From Vulcanimicrobiota bacterium (GTDB taxonomy: Bacteria; Vulcanimicrobiota; Xenobia; Xenobiales; JADMJV01): DNA of 64,000 nucleotides. Below the pieces are notes generated by a model that worked only from the letters and a program-made list of their open reading frames with translations, searched no databases and was not told the origin of the DNA. Below, piece after piece: positions 1-8,332 of this stretch (the stretch's first letter is position 1; each line of letters starts with the position of its first letter). The stretch is from assembly GCA_019637395.1 (NCBI GenBank), contig JAHBVR010000015.1, positions 186,001-250,000 of the forward strand, read 5' to 3'. Both the position numbers and the translations under genes were made by a program.

Positions 1-1
1 C

Positions 2-220
2 GTACCGTTCCGCTTTGAGCTACCCTTGCTGCTTTCGATTTCCATGGCCTTTTTTCTGCTGGAGAAGTCGGCCACCCACATGCAGGATCCGTTCGAAAAC
101 CGACCGACTGACACAGCGGTGACAGCTATTGCCCGAACCATCGAAATCAATATCAAACAACTGCTGGGAGAATCCGAGGTTCCGAAACCTCTGGCGCCCG
201 CTGTTTTCTACCTCTCCTGA
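2..220 (+). CDS. Bestrophin-family (YneE-type) channel protein, 3' fragment
   Basis: Only the last 72 codons are in the window; the frame is open from the left edge to TGA at 218-220. The C-terminal signature of bacterial bestrophins is clear: a final hydrophobic helix (LLLSISMAFFLLEK), then DPFENRPTDT and SRTIEIN-like RTIEINIKQLLGE, ending KPLAP. In this family the helix forms part of a pentameric anion-selective pore in the inner membrane, and the DPFE segment is the most conserved part of the cytoplasmic tail. The next gene starts 53 bases downstream on the same strand. The fragment is too short to judge whether the whole gene is intact. Family assignment rests on motif recognition. Confidence 0.8.
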   Translation, partial: VPFRFELPLLLSISMAFFLLEKSATHMQDPFENRPTDTAVTAIARTIEINIKQLLGESEVPKPLAPAVFYLS

Positions 221-272
221 AGTAAATGGCAGGGCGCGAAGGCAAGTTGACGGTTCTCGCGAAGCGCCCACC

Positions 273-767
273 ATGAAGAAAATCGCTATTTTATTGTTTG
301 CATCGGTCGTTCTCGGCGGTTGCTCCCAGCCTGCCCCTTCCGGTACGGCCACTACCAGCGTCAGCGTCAGCGCCAGCGCTACACCGATCGCCAGCGCTCC
401 TGACCGAGAGGCGGCCCTGGCCCATCTGCGCAAGGCGGCGGCCGCGCTGGAAGCCAAGAATTACGAGGAGGCGGCCACCTATTTCAAACTTCCTGAAGGA
501 GCCCCACCCGAGGTGGTGGCCAAAGAGCTGGCTAAACTGACGGAGAAAAAGGAAATCTCCAGCGCCGGCGTGGAGAAGTTGGCCAAGGACGCCAAATGGG
601 GCAGCTTGCAGGAAGTCTTTGGCGACAAAGGCGCGCGCTGGACCGAGCGAGCCAAAGTTCCCCCCGACCAATGCTACGCTCTGAGCAAAGACCCGGCCGA
701 GGTTGGCTTATTTTGGGACGGAACCAAGTTCCTGATCTTCCGCCTGGATGACGTAGGTAAGCTCTAG
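273..767 (+). CDS. Predicted lipoprotein of unknown function
   Basis: 164 residues from ATG 273. The frame is open further upstream, but this start gives a textbook lipoprotein signal: two Lys, a hydrophobic stretch and the lipobox LGGC at residues 16-19. After a Ser/Ala/Thr linker the mature domain is mostly helical and charged (AHLRKAAAALEAKNYEEAA, about residues 50-70). It ends in a small beta-rich part containing GLFWDGTKFLIFRL, which resembles the tail of small DUF4019-type periplasmic proteins, though I would not name the family. It probably sits on the periplasmic face of a membrane. About 200 bases without an evident gene separate it from maf. Confidence 0.75.
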   Translation: MKKIAILLFASVVLGGCSQPAPSGTATTSVSVSASATPIASAPDREAALAHLRKAAAALEAKNYEEAATYFKLPEGAPPEVVAKELAKLTEKKEISSAGVEKLAKDAKWGSLQEVFGDKGARWTERAKVPPDQCYALSKDPAEVGLFWDGTKFLIFRLDDVGKL

Positions 768-969
768 GAGCCTCCAGGGCTTCCGCTATTTAAGCAGAGA
801 GCATCCTTCCCGGTAATCCCAACTGACCCAGCACGACTTTGACCGGGTGATGGTGGAACTTCGTGATTGAAATATGATCAGCCCCGATCCACTTAAGCTG
901 GAGTCCCGATTCAAGGCTGAAATCCGCCACGCGGAAGGGTGAGCGCGCGTTAGCACAAACTGGGCTGGC

Positions 970-1575
970 ATGCAGCTCGTACTGGCCAGCACTTCACCCC
1001 GCCGCCAACAAATGCTGGAGGCTTTGAACATCCAGTTTACTGTGATGGCCCCACGCTCCGAAGCCGAAAAGCCTCTCCCCCGCCATCTGCCCCTGGCCCG
1101 GCTGCAACAGATGATGCCGGAGATTTCCGAAGGTAAAGCCCGCGACGTGGCCGGGCGCTGCCAGCCATACTCGCTGGTGGTGGCGGCTGACACGGTGGTC
1201 TATTGCCAGGGCCAGGTGTTGGGCAAACCCGGTGGAGCTCTGGTGGCCCGCCGCTACCTGGAGAAATTGAGTGGCCGCGCCCATCGGGTGCTTTCTTCCG
1301 TAACCGTCCACGATACCCAGACCGGCCTGGTTCATAGCGCCGTGGAGGTGACCGAGGTGCGCTTTCGCAAGCTGGGAGAACGCGAAATCGAGCGCTACGT
1401 GGCCAGCGGGGAGCCCCTCGATAAAGCGGGTTCCTACGGGATTCAAGGTTGGGGCGGCTTGTTGGTGGAGAGTATCAAAGGCCGCCAGGACAACGTGGTT
1501 GGCTTTCCTCTGGCCACCCTGGAGGAGGTCCTGAAAACTTTTGGCCGCAGCCTCTACGACTTTGCTCGTGTTTAA
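970..1575 (+). CDS. maf: Maf-like nucleoside triphosphate pyrophosphatase
   Basis: 201 residues, the normal family length. Maf proteins hydrolyse non-canonical or modified NTPs (dTTP/UTP or m7GTP, depending on subgroup) to the monophosphate and are linked to septum control. The family motifs are in order: LASTSPRR at residues 4-11, the catalytic AADTVV near residue 75 followed by GQVLGKP, and KAGSYGIQG near residue 155, ending NVVGFPL. The subgroup cannot be fixed by eye. It leads the mre operon: its last codons overlap the start of the mreB-like gene, so the two are probably translationally coupled. maf next to mreBCD is a common arrangement in other bacteria. Confidence 0.93.
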   Translation: MQLVLASTSPRRQQMLEALNIQFTVMAPRSEAEKPLPRHLPLARLQQMMPEISEGKARDVAGRCQPYSLVVAADTVVYCQGQVLGKPGGALVARRYLEKLSGRAHRVLSSVTVHDTQTGLVHSAVEVTEVRFRKLGEREIERYVASGEPLDKAGSYGIQGWGGLLVESIKGRQDNVVGFPLATLEEVLKTFGRSLYDFARV

Positions 1576-2593
1576 CTGGCTGCGACGCGAGGGGTCGAAC
1601 CCCACTATAGGTCTGGACCTCGGGAGCTGGCGCAGCCGGCGTCTTTCGGCTCAGGGCCTGGAAGTCAGCCAGAGCAGCGCCGTGCTTTGGGATCTGTCCA
1701 GCAACACCCCCGTGGAACTGGGGGATCGAGCCCAGGCCCTGCAAGGCCGCCATCCTTCCCACTGGACCTTCCTGCGCCCCTTCCGCCACGGCTTGCTGGC
1801 CGATTTCGACGCCGCTGAGGAGCTGGTGCGCCACCTGCTGGAAGGTCAGCGCGGCAAACTCTCGGTGCTGGCCAGTGCGCCCGCTATGGCCGGCGAAATT
1901 GAACTGCAGGTTTTCGCCGAGATGCTGCGCGAGGCAGGCTGCGGCTCGCTGTGCTTGCTGCCTTCGGCTGCCTGCCTGGCGGTGGCCGCCGGACATCCGC
2001 CTCCGCAGTATCCGGCGGTGGCGGTGCTGGAGCTAGGTCATCAACTGATGCAGGCCACCGTCTTCAGCCGCGGCACGGCCGTCCATCAACTGCAACAGCG
2101 CGGCGGAGCCGAAGAACTGGCGCAGCGGCTGCAGGAGCACCTGCTGCGCCGCCACTGGTTGGCGGTGGGCCACTCGCAGTTGGAGAAATTGTTGGGCTTT
2201 GTCAGCGCCAGCAGCGGTCGCGAGGACTGGCTGGAGGTGCGCGGCAAAGACCTGCAATCGGGATTGCCGCGCAAGTTGATGGTAGCCGCCTGGGAACTGG
2301 ACCGCTGGGTGGAACTTTCCTTGCAATCGATTTTACGGATGATTTCGCAACTTCTGGAAGAAACTCCGCCCGACCTTTTGCAAGTGATCCTGAATCAGGG
2401 AATCTTCGTGGGCGGCGGCCTCAGCGCGCTACAGGGATTGCGGGAAGCTCTGAGCGCGCAACTTGCTCTACCCATTCATATCCTGCCGGAGCCCGATCTG
2501 GCGGTGGCCCGCGGGCTGGCCACGCTACTTAAAGACGAAGAAACCTTGGATGCTCTGGTGCAGTCACAGGTGCTGGCGGGTCGACTGGGATGA
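1568..2593 (+). CDS. mreB: Divergent MreB-like actin-fold protein
   Basis: Starts at GTG 1568, overlapping the maf stop by 8 bases, which gives 341 residues, close to standard MreB. A TTG at 1541 would add nine residues. Actin-fold signatures are present but altered: phosphate-1 loop IGLDLGSWRSR near residue 13 (canonical MreB has GIDLGTANT) and an adenosine-type motif FVGGGLSALQGL near residue 280. The rest is poorly conserved, so on sequence alone it could be another actin-like ATPase such as PilM or FtsA. Its place directly before mreC, mreD and PBP2 argues for the cell-wall elongation cytoskeleton. The divergence raises the question whether it still polymerises or is a secondary copy. Confidence 0.75.
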   Translation: MFNWLRREGSNPTIGLDLGSWRSRRLSAQGLEVSQSSAVLWDLSSNTPVELGDRAQALQGRHPSHWTFLRPFRHGLLADFDAAEELVRHLLEGQRGKLSVLASAPAMAGEIELQVFAEMLREAGCGSLCLLPSAACLAVAAGHPPPQYPAVAVLELGHQLMQATVFSRGTAVHQLQQRGGAEELAQRLQEHLLRRHWLAVGHSQLEKLLGFVSASSGREDWLEVRGKDLQSGLPRKLMVAAWELDRWVELSLQSILRMISQLLEETPPDLLQVILNQGIFVGGGLSALQGLREALSAQLALPIHILPEPDLAVARGLATLLKDEETLDALVQSQVLAGRLG

Positions 2594-3270
2594 AAAGCCA
2601 GTGGCCCCGGCTGCTGCTGGCGCTTTCTCTGGCGGTGGTGGCCTATGCCTGGTTGCAGGGAGGCCGCTGGTATGATCAGGTAGCCCGCTTGCGCGGCGGG
2701 CTCTATCAGACCAGCCACTCCAAAGCCCGCCTCGACGATCTACAAGCTCAAGTGCAGGCACTGCAAGCGGAAAACGAGCGCCTGCGGGCCCTGCTCAGCC
2801 TGCCCCGGCAGGGCTGGAAACTGTCCCTGACCGCCTCCACTCTCTACCGCAGCCAGCTCGACCTGTGGATGAACCGGGGCAGTGCCGACGGAGTCAGCTT
2901 GCGCACGGTGGCGCTCCACAGCGGCGGCCTGGTGGGTCGGGTGGTCGAAGTGCAAGCGCATCAGTGCCGAGTGCGTCCGGCTCTGCATCCGGACAGCCGG
3001 GTGCCGGTCCTACTGGGCGAGCTGCAGGGCGTGGCACACGGTCAGGGTTGGCTGCTGGAGGTGGAAGAAGTTCGCTCCCGCCCACCGATTCAACCCGGTG
3101 CCCTGGTGACGACTTCCGGACTGGGGCAGATCTTTCCCGCCTCGGTGCTGGTGGGACGGGTCCGCCGCAGTCTGCCCAGTTCTGAACCGATGTTTGCCCG
3201 CTACGAGGTGGAGCCTTCGGTTTTTCTCGATCAGGTACTGGAAGTGCTGTTGGTGGAAGTGCAGCCGTGA
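2590..3270 (+). CDS. mreC: Rod shape-determining protein MreC
   Basis: 226 residues, short for MreC (usually 270-350). It has one N-terminal membrane helix (LLLALSLAVVAYAWL), then a coiled coil (about residues 45-70, DDLQAQVQALQAENERL), then the beta-rich periplasmic domain with LWMNRGSADGV, GLVGRVVEV and TTSGLGQIFPASVLVGRV, all characteristic of MreC. The protein links the cytoplasmic MreB filament to PBP2 in the periplasm. Its ATG overlaps the preceding stop (ATGA), so translation is coupled. The operon order matches the classical mreBCD-mrdA arrangement. Confidence 0.92.
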   Translation: MKSQWPRLLLALSLAVVAYAWLQGGRWYDQVARLRGGLYQTSHSKARLDDLQAQVQALQAENERLRALLSLPRQGWKLSLTASTLYRSQLDLWMNRGSADGVSLRTVALHSGGLVGRVVEVQAHQCRVRPALHPDSRVPVLLGELQGVAHGQGWLLEVEEVRSRPPIQPGALVTTSGLGQIFPASVLVGRVRRSLPSSEPMFARYEVEPSVFLDQVLEVLLVEVQP

Positions 3271-3671
3271 GTTATTTGCTTTATGCGCTATTGGCTCCCA
3301 GTCTGCCTCTGGCCTGGCCGCTGCCCCCCCTGGATCTTTTGCTGCTCCTGGCCAGTTCGCAAAAGTGGCCGCGCCAACTGCTGCTCATGATCTGGATCGA
3401 CGTGGCCCTTGGTCAAGCCGGCGCCTGGTGGCGCTGGCCGCTCTGGTGTTTGTGGGTCTGGCTACTGCAGGGCCGGGTCGAATGGCTGCGCCAGCCGGCC
3501 GCCCAGATCAGCGGCGCGGCGGCAGTGGGAATGCTCTGGTACTGGGCTCTGGGACCGGCCTTCAGTTGGTGGGGGGCGCTGGCCGTGGCCATCCAATCGG
3601 CTGCCCTGCTGTGGTGGTGGCTGCCGGCTCGGCTCCGCCCGTTGAAAAGCTGGGGTTGGCACCGCCCGTGA
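3267..3671 (+). CDS. mreD: MreD-like membrane protein
   Basis: 134 residues from GTG 3267, overlapping the mreC stop by four bases (GTGA). Almost entirely hydrophobic and Trp/Leu-rich, with four or so predicted membrane segments, as expected for the small integral membrane component of the elongasome. MreD sequences diverge fast, so the call rests on position between mreC and the PBP2 gene, size and hydropathy more than on motifs. It is somewhat shorter than typical MreD (about 160). Confidence 0.75.
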   Translation: MSYLLYALLAPSLPLAWPLPPLDLLLLLASSQKWPRQLLLMIWIDVALGQAGAWWRWPLWCLWVWLLQGRVEWLRQPAAQISGAAAVGMLWYWALGPAFSWWGALAVAIQSAALLWWWLPARLRPLKSWGWHRP

Positions 3672-5188
3672 AGAGAATACGTCTACTCCAGTGGGTCCTG
3701 GGGGCATGCGCGCTCATCCTGTGGGGCCGGCTGCTCCAGTTACAATGGTGGGACCACGCCTATTGGAAAAAGCGCGGCGAGCAGATACGTCTCTGGGACG
3801 AGCCGCTGGCCGCCCGGCGGGGCCGTTTGCTCGACCGCACCGGCCGGGAACTGGCCGACAACGAACCCTGGGTGGAAGGCAAACCGCTCACCCCCAAACG
3901 CCAGGCGCTGCTGGCGGAAAGGGGCTGTCGTTACCAGGTGCGAGCCCAGCGCGTCTATCCGGCGGGTACCACCTGTAGCCATGTGCTGGGCTACGTCGGC
4001 GAACGCCAGGGCAAAGAAGGCCTGGAAGCACGCCTGCAGCCCAAGCTGGCGGGGAAAGACGGCTGGCGCCGCTGGCTGGTGACTTCGCAAGGAGAAAAGC
4101 TCCGGCTGCTGCAGGAGAAACCGGCCAGCCCCGGCCGGGACGTCCGCCTGACGCTGGACCTCCCTTTGCAGCAGACGGCTGCGGCTGCTCTGGATTCGGT
4201 GCTGCGCCAACTCGGCAGTGTGCGCGCCGCCGACGATCAGCCGGCCGGGGCGGTGGTGGTGATGGAGGCCCAAACGGGGCGGGTGCTGGCTATGGTCAGT
4301 CTGCCCGCCTTCGACCCCAACCTGTTCGTGCATAGCGGGCACGACACCGAAATTCGTGGATTGCTCAAAGATCCCCGAGCGCCCCTGCTCAATCGGGCCA
4401 TCGCCGGCCAGATTCCGGCCGCTTCCACCTTCAAGATTATCACCGCCAGCGCCGCCATGCACCAGGGACTGGTCCCACCGCTACGCCGTTTTTATTGCCC
4501 GGGTGCGCGTTGGATCGGAGGAGTGCCCTTCAACTGCTTTGTGCGCAGCGGCCACGGCGAACTCAGCTTCGAGCAGACGCTGGCCTTTTCTTGCGACTGT
4601 GCCTACTACGATCTGGGATTGGAACTGGCCGGCACCCAGTTGACCGACTGGGCCCGTTTGTGGGGCCTCGGCAAAGCCACCGGCATTCCTCTTCCTGGTG
4701 AACAGCCCGGCTATCTACCCGATCTCTCCAAAGCCAGCCAGGGCGAGCGGGCCAACCTGTCCATCGGGCAGGGAGATTTGTTGGTGACCCCGCTACAAAT
4801 GGCCTGCGTGGCCGCCGGGGTCAGCAATCGCGGTTGGATTCCCAAGCCAACGTTGTTCCACAATAAACCCGAAATCCTTGGATGTATCGAACTCTCGGAA
4901 ACAGATTGGGCGCGCTTGCGGGCCGGGCTGGAGGGAGCCGTCAGTCAAGGCACCGCCGCCGGCGCGGGCGGTCAGGGTTTAGGACTGGCCGGTAAAACCG
5001 GCACGGTGGAGAACTCTCCCTCCAGCGACAATCCGCGTGGCTACAATCATGCCTGGTTCGTTGGCTACGGCCAGGGATTGGCTATGGCCGTGTTCCTGGA
5101 ACGTTCCGGCGGTTACGGCGGCGCGCTGGCCGCTCCCATCGCCGTGGCCGTGCTGAAGTCCTATTCGACCTCGAACTCCAGCTTGTAG
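3668..5188 (+). CDS. mrdA: Penicillin-binding protein 2 (elongasome transpeptidase)
   Basis: Start is GTG 3668, overlapping the mreD stop (GTGA); the frame is open much further upstream but only inside mreC/mreD. 506 residues. One N-terminal membrane helix, a short class B dimerisation module (RRGRLLDRTGRELADN near residue 55, CSHVLGYVGE near 105), then the transpeptidase domain. Active-site motifs: STFK near residue 256 (SxxK), SCD near 308 (the SxN box is SxD, as in E. coli PBP2) and KTGT near 443. It cross-links peptidoglycan in the lateral wall. At about 500 residues it is short for PBP2 (about 630). No rodA/mrdB follows; the 3' end converges on tonB with a 28-base overlap. Confidence 0.93.
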   Translation: MKRIRLLQWVLGACALILWGRLLQLQWWDHAYWKKRGEQIRLWDEPLAARRGRLLDRTGRELADNEPWVEGKPLTPKRQALLAERGCRYQVRAQRVYPAGTTCSHVLGYVGERQGKEGLEARLQPKLAGKDGWRRWLVTSQGEKLRLLQEKPASPGRDVRLTLDLPLQQTAAAALDSVLRQLGSVRAADDQPAGAVVVMEAQTGRVLAMVSLPAFDPNLFVHSGHDTEIRGLLKDPRAPLLNRAIAGQIPAASTFKIITASAAMHQGLVPPLRRFYCPGARWIGGVPFNCFVRSGHGELSFEQTLAFSCDCAYYDLGLELAGTQLTDWARLWGLGKATGIPLPGEQPGYLPDLSKASQGERANLSIGQGDLLVTPLQMACVAAGVSNRGWIPKPTLFHNKPEILGCIELSETDWARLRAGLEGAVSQGTAAGAGGQGLGLAGKTGTVENSPSSDNPRGYNHAWFVGYGQGLAMAVFLERSGGYGGALAAPIAVAVLKSYSTSNSSL

Positions 5189-6075
5189 CGCTGTTTGCTG
5201 GCAATCGGCTGGCCGTTTTGCACAGCCGGCTCCCACTGCCAGTCCGCCAGGCGTTGCTGAATCTGCTGGTCAAAATCGGGGCTTCCAGAACTGGTCAGCA
5301 ACCGAATGGCGGTTCTCCCATCGGCGCCCACTTCGATCTCCACGCGCACGAAAGTCTTGCCGCCGTTGCGCCGCAAATCGTCGGGCATTTTGATGTTAGG
5401 CCGGCCCACCGGCGTGGCCTCTCGATCGGGAACACTGGGCGCCGGCGGGGGTGCAGGTGCCGGTGCCGGCGGTGGAGCGGGCGGCGGGACGGGGGGAGGT
5501 GCCGGAGCGGGTGAGCTCGGCTCGGGTGGCGCTGGTGGACCTCCTGGAGGTCCGCCAGGTCCGGTAGGTCCGGGTGCCGGCGGCGGCCCCGGGAAGGTGG
5601 GAGCCGGTCCCGGGGCCGGACCCGGGGCGGGTCCAGGGAGCTGGCCGGGAGTGGCTGCGGGTCCGCTGGGAACCGGGACGGTCCGCCGCCCGCCCGGCGA
5701 GGTGGCCGGACGATAGCTGGGCCCGCCGCTGGGAACGGAAGGCCGGTGCTGCGGGACCGCGGGTTGCTCGACCGGGCGCGGACGGGCCACCGGCGGCGGA
5801 GGCACCACCGGTTTGAACGCCGGTTTAACGACTGGTTTAGCCACCGGCCTGGGTCTTGGTTTTGGTTTTGGCTTTGGTGCAACGGGCTTTTTCAAGATCG
5901 GCTTCTTGACCACCGGCTTGACAGGTTTTCGTTTGGCGCGAGTGACCAGGTGGACGCGAACTTTGGGCTGTTCCCGCTCGGGGGTGGAGTGTATGAACAA
6001 CAAATTGAAAAAAGGCACGAAGCCCACCCAGTGAAAAAGCAAGGCCAACAGAAACGGCCCGACCAGATGCCGCAC
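5161..6075 (-). CDS. tonB: TonB-family energy transducer
   Basis: 304 residues. An N-terminal membrane anchor (LVGPFLLALLFHWVGFVPFF) is followed by a basic Lys/Pro segment, then about 130 residues of Pro-rich spacer (many PGP, PAPAP and PPAP repeats) able to span the periplasm. The C-terminal TonB domain is about residues 225-304, with FVRVEIEVGADGR, SSGSPDFDQQI and WQWEPA. The protein carries proton-motive energy from ExbB/ExbD to outer-membrane receptors. It is the last gene of exbB-exbD-tonB; its ATG overlaps the exbD stop by one base. The 3' end overlaps the PBP2 gene tail on the other strand. Its likely client here is the receptor at 49.4-51.8 kb. Confidence 0.9.
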   Translation of the reverse strand: MRHLVGPFLLALLFHWVGFVPFFNLLFIHSTPEREQPKVRVHLVTRAKRKPVKPVVKKPILKKPVAPKPKPKPRPRPVAKPVVKPAFKPVVPPPPVARPRPVEQPAVPQHRPSVPSGGPSYRPATSPGGRRTVPVPSGPAATPGQLPGPAPGPAPGPAPTFPGPPPAPGPTGPGGPPGGPPAPPEPSSPAPAPPPVPPPAPPPAPAPAPPPAPSVPDREATPVGRPNIKMPDDLRRNGGKTFVRVEIEVGADGRTAIRLLTSSGSPDFDQQIQQRLADWQWEPAVQNGQPIASKQRYKLEFEVE

Positions 6076-6497
6076 TATTTCTCCTCAGTGGCGATCAAAA
6101 AGTCGTTCAGCCCCAACTTGCGCAACTCATCCAGGGCGGCCACCACGTAGCGGTGCTGCGAAGTCAGGTCGGCGTTGAGCACGATGTTGGTTTTCCGGGC
6201 GGCCGCCAGCCCTCCCGGAAGCGCCTCGATGCCCCCGGCCAAATCGGGCAACTTGATGACATCCTTGTTCAGGTAATAGCGGCCGTCCCTGGTGACGGTG
6301 AGGACAATCGGCTGGTGTGCGGCACCGGATTCGGAGCTATCGGCGGCCGGCAGGTTAACGGGAATGCCCATGGGGTGCTTGAGAGCCAGGCTGGAGAGAA
6401 TATAGAACACCAGCAACAAAAACATCACGTCCACCATGGGAATGATCTCGATGCGCGGAGTGCGTTTCTTTTTGCGGGCCGGAAAGAGTTTAGGCAT
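6075..6497 (-). CDS. exbD: ExbD/TolR-family proton-channel subunit
   Basis: 140 residues, standard for ExbD. One membrane helix near the N terminus carries the essential Asp in IIPMVDVMFLLLVFYI, about residues 19-34. The periplasmic domain follows, with the typical VTRDGRYYLNKD strand region and a C-terminal LRKLGLNDFLIATE. It works with ExbB as the proton channel that energises TonB. ExbD and TolR cannot be separated by sequence alone; the neighbouring tonB gene favours ExbD. It overlaps exbB by eight bases and tonB by one, so the three genes form a single coupled operon. Confidence 0.92.
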   Translation of the reverse strand: MPKLFPARKKKRTPRIEIIPMVDVMFLLLVFYILSSLALKHPMGIPVNLPAADSSESGAAHQPIVLTVTRDGRYYLNKDVIKLPDLAGGIEALPGGLAAARKTNIVLNADLTSQHRYVVAALDELRKLGLNDFLIATEEK

Positions 6498-7119
6498 GGG
6501 ACTTTTCGTCGATCAGATCGACCAGTTCGTTGGCGATGTCCTGAGCTTCGTCCATCTGGCGTTCGGCCAGGCGCTGAAACAGGTTATGAATGAAAAGACT
6601 GACCACGGCGATGAGGATGCCGGCGGCGGTGGCCACCAGAGCTTCACCGATACCGGCCAGGATACTCGAGGTATCGGCCTGCGGATTCTCCGCGATTTTG
6701 GCCGAGACGGCGCGGAAGACCCCCATCATCCCGGTAATGGTGCCCAACAAACCGATCAACGGAGAAGCGGTGACGGTGGTTTCCAGGATCACCAAAAAGC
6801 GCTGCAGGGCCGCCTGATCGCGATGGGATTGGGCCAGCATGGCGTTTTCCACCGAAGCCCGGCCGCGCGACCAGCGTTTCACCCCGGCCAGGGCTGTCCC
6901 GGCGACCGCCCCGCGCAGGCCTTGCAGCCACTCCACCGCCTCCCTTTCTTTGCCTTCGCGCAGCAGGCCCACCAGCCGATGGCGAAAAGTCTCTCCCCCC
7001 CAGTGGAGATTGGCGAAGTAGAATGTGCGTTCCAGACCTACGGCCATCGATAGGAGGGAGAGGAAGATCAGCGGAACCATAAAGATACCGCCCTGCTGGG
7101 CGAAATGGAGTAAATTCAT
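6490..7119 (-). CDS. exbB: ExbB/TolQ/MotA-family proton-channel protein
   Basis: 209 residues with the three-helix ExbB layout. The first helix is close to the N terminus (FMVPLIFLSLLSMAVGLE), the second near residue 120 (ASPLIGLLGTITGMMGVF) and the third near 160 (LVATAAGILIAVVSLFI). The conserved LLGTI-GMM and ATAAG motifs line the proton path. It is the first gene of the operon. A CGAGG ribosome site lies five bases before the ATG, and a Fur-like 20-base element lies 22 bases upstream, so iron-responsive control of all three genes is likely. Confidence 0.93.
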   Translation of the reverse strand: MNLLHFAQQGGIFMVPLIFLSLLSMAVGLERTFYFANLHWGGETFRHRLVGLLREGKEREAVEWLQGLRGAVAGTALAGVKRWSRGRASVENAMLAQSHRDQAALQRFLVILETTVTASPLIGLLGTITGMMGVFRAVSAKIAENPQADTSSILAGIGEALVATAAGILIAVVSLFIHNLFQRLAERQMDEAQDIANELVDLIDEKSHA

Positions 7120-7141
7120 TGAACCTCGGGTATTGCTAAGC

Positions 7142-7161
7142 GTATTGATTTATCTTTATCA
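7142..7161 (-). promoter_or_regulatory. Fur-like operator upstream of exbB
   Basis: Read on the minus strand the element is TGATAARGATAAATCAATAC with R = A. It differs by a single base from the element overlapping the start of the TonB-dependent receptor gene (51767-51786). It contains two GATAA steps followed by an inverted ATCA end, like the hexamer-repeat model of Fur boxes. It lies just upstream of the exbB ribosome site, in the divergent gap with the propeller lipoprotein gene. Iron control is inferred from the match and from the gene functions. Confidence 0.55.
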
Positions 7162-7209
7162 CAGCTGGTGCAGCTTACCTGCTTCCCAGTGTCAGGGCAA
7201 GAGGTGAAT

Positions 7210-8265
7210 ATGAAACGTCGAGAGTTTTTTGGGCTGAGCGCCTGGAGCCTGGCCGCTCTGGCCACCGGGTGCGCCCGCCCGCCGGCCATGCAAGCCAGGC
7301 AGATGCTCACCCTGGATCCCAAGAGCGGGGCCACCCTGCACAACCAAAAAGTGTCGATTCCCAAAGGCAACCGCTCCACTCTCGATTCAGCCGGACATGG
7401 GTTCCTGCTGGCCAATGGCCAATCCGTACTGGCTCTAGACTTTGCCGGCCAGAGCTGTGTCATTCCAGGCCCCGACAACGGCCGTTGGGTGCGGCCCGAC
7501 CTGCTGGTCACGGCCGAGAAGACCAGTTCCGATATTTATCGGGTGTGCGGCGTCCATTTCCCCGACGGCCGCATTCTTTGGAGCCAGGAGATGGGCTATG
7601 GCCAGATCCTGGGCTTCGACGCTCAGGCGGTCTACGTCGGTCACCTCAAAGGAGTCACCTGTTTCGAGCTGGACGGCGGGAAAAAACGCTGGGAAAACAC
7701 GGAAATGAACGAGCTCAAGAGCTGGTGTGTACTGCCCTCCTCGTTGGTGCTGGGTCTGGGCAATGCCGGCCGCGTCTGCTGGCTCGATCTGAAGAATGGC
7801 AAACTGGTGCGTAGTCTGACCACAACCACCACCCCCAACCGGGTCATCCTGGTGGCCGGCGATGACGAGTACACCCTGACCTTGACCCGTCGCATCGCCC
7901 TGGCCGCCTTTCGTCCGGATCAGTTGAAACCGGTCTGGGTGCAGCCGATCACGGCCTACGACCACCAGGCTCTGCTGCTGGGCTACGCCAACCGCATTGC
8001 GTTGGTGGAATTGCACGAATCCAGCGTGGCCGTCGATATAGTGACGGGTGGAACGCTCTGGTCCGACTCCCTGTGCACGCACATCAGCATCTGCCAGGAT
8101 GTGGCTTTGCTGCGACGCGGACGCGGAGACACGGGCGGGAGAATGTCTTTGGTATTGGAGGCTCGCCAATTACGCAGCGGCAAGTCTCTATGGAAACGCG
8201 AACTCGAGGATATTCACGCGGTCACCGCCGTGAACGGAGAGAACTTTGCTTTGTTGACCACTTGA
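7210..8265 (+). CDS. PQQ-type beta-propeller lipoprotein
   Basis: 351 residues from ATG 7210, preceded by GAGGTG at a good distance; the frame is open 42 bases upstream without a ribosome site. The N terminus has an RR pair (MKRREFFG), a hydrophobic core and a lipobox-like LATGC near residue 20, so it is exported and lipidated, possibly through Tat. The remainder shows repeated beta-propeller blades of the PQQ/quinoprotein type (ILWSQEMGYGQILGFD, VYVGHLKGVTCFELDGGKKRW, LVRSLTTTT). It resembles the family that includes BamB, but I see no evidence for that specific role. It is divergent from exbB and 67 bases ahead of a pilin-like cluster. Function not recognised. Confidence 0.75.
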   Translation: MKRREFFGLSAWSLAALATGCARPPAMQARQMLTLDPKSGATLHNQKVSIPKGNRSTLDSAGHGFLLANGQSVLALDFAGQSCVIPGPDNGRWVRPDLLVTAEKTSSDIYRVCGVHFPDGRILWSQEMGYGQILGFDAQAVYVGHLKGVTCFELDGGKKRWENTEMNELKSWCVLPSSLVLGLGNAGRVCWLDLKNGKLVRSLTTTTTPNRVILVAGDDEYTLTLTRRIALAAFRPDQLKPVWVQPITAYDHQALLLGYANRIALVELHESSVAVDIVTGGTLWSDSLCTHISICQDVALLRRGRGDTGGRMSLVLEARQLRSGKSLWKRELEDIHAVTAVNGENFALLTT

Positions 8266-8332
8266 AATTCGCATATCGGCACAATTCTATGCTAAACTTG
8301 AGAGTGGGGACTTTCAACAAGGAACAAGTCGA

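Noticed and set aside
874..942. 22-codon ORF between the lipoprotein and maf
   Set aside because: No ribosome site at a usable distance and no other support.
1580..1615. tRNA T-loop-like sequence (GGGTCGAACCCC)
   Set aside because: It lies within the mreB-like coding region, and no cloverleaf can be built around it.
3194..3667. N-terminal extension of PBP2 back to 3194
   Set aside because: This part is mreC/mreD in another frame; GTG 3668 gives a normal PBP2 start with a membrane anchor.
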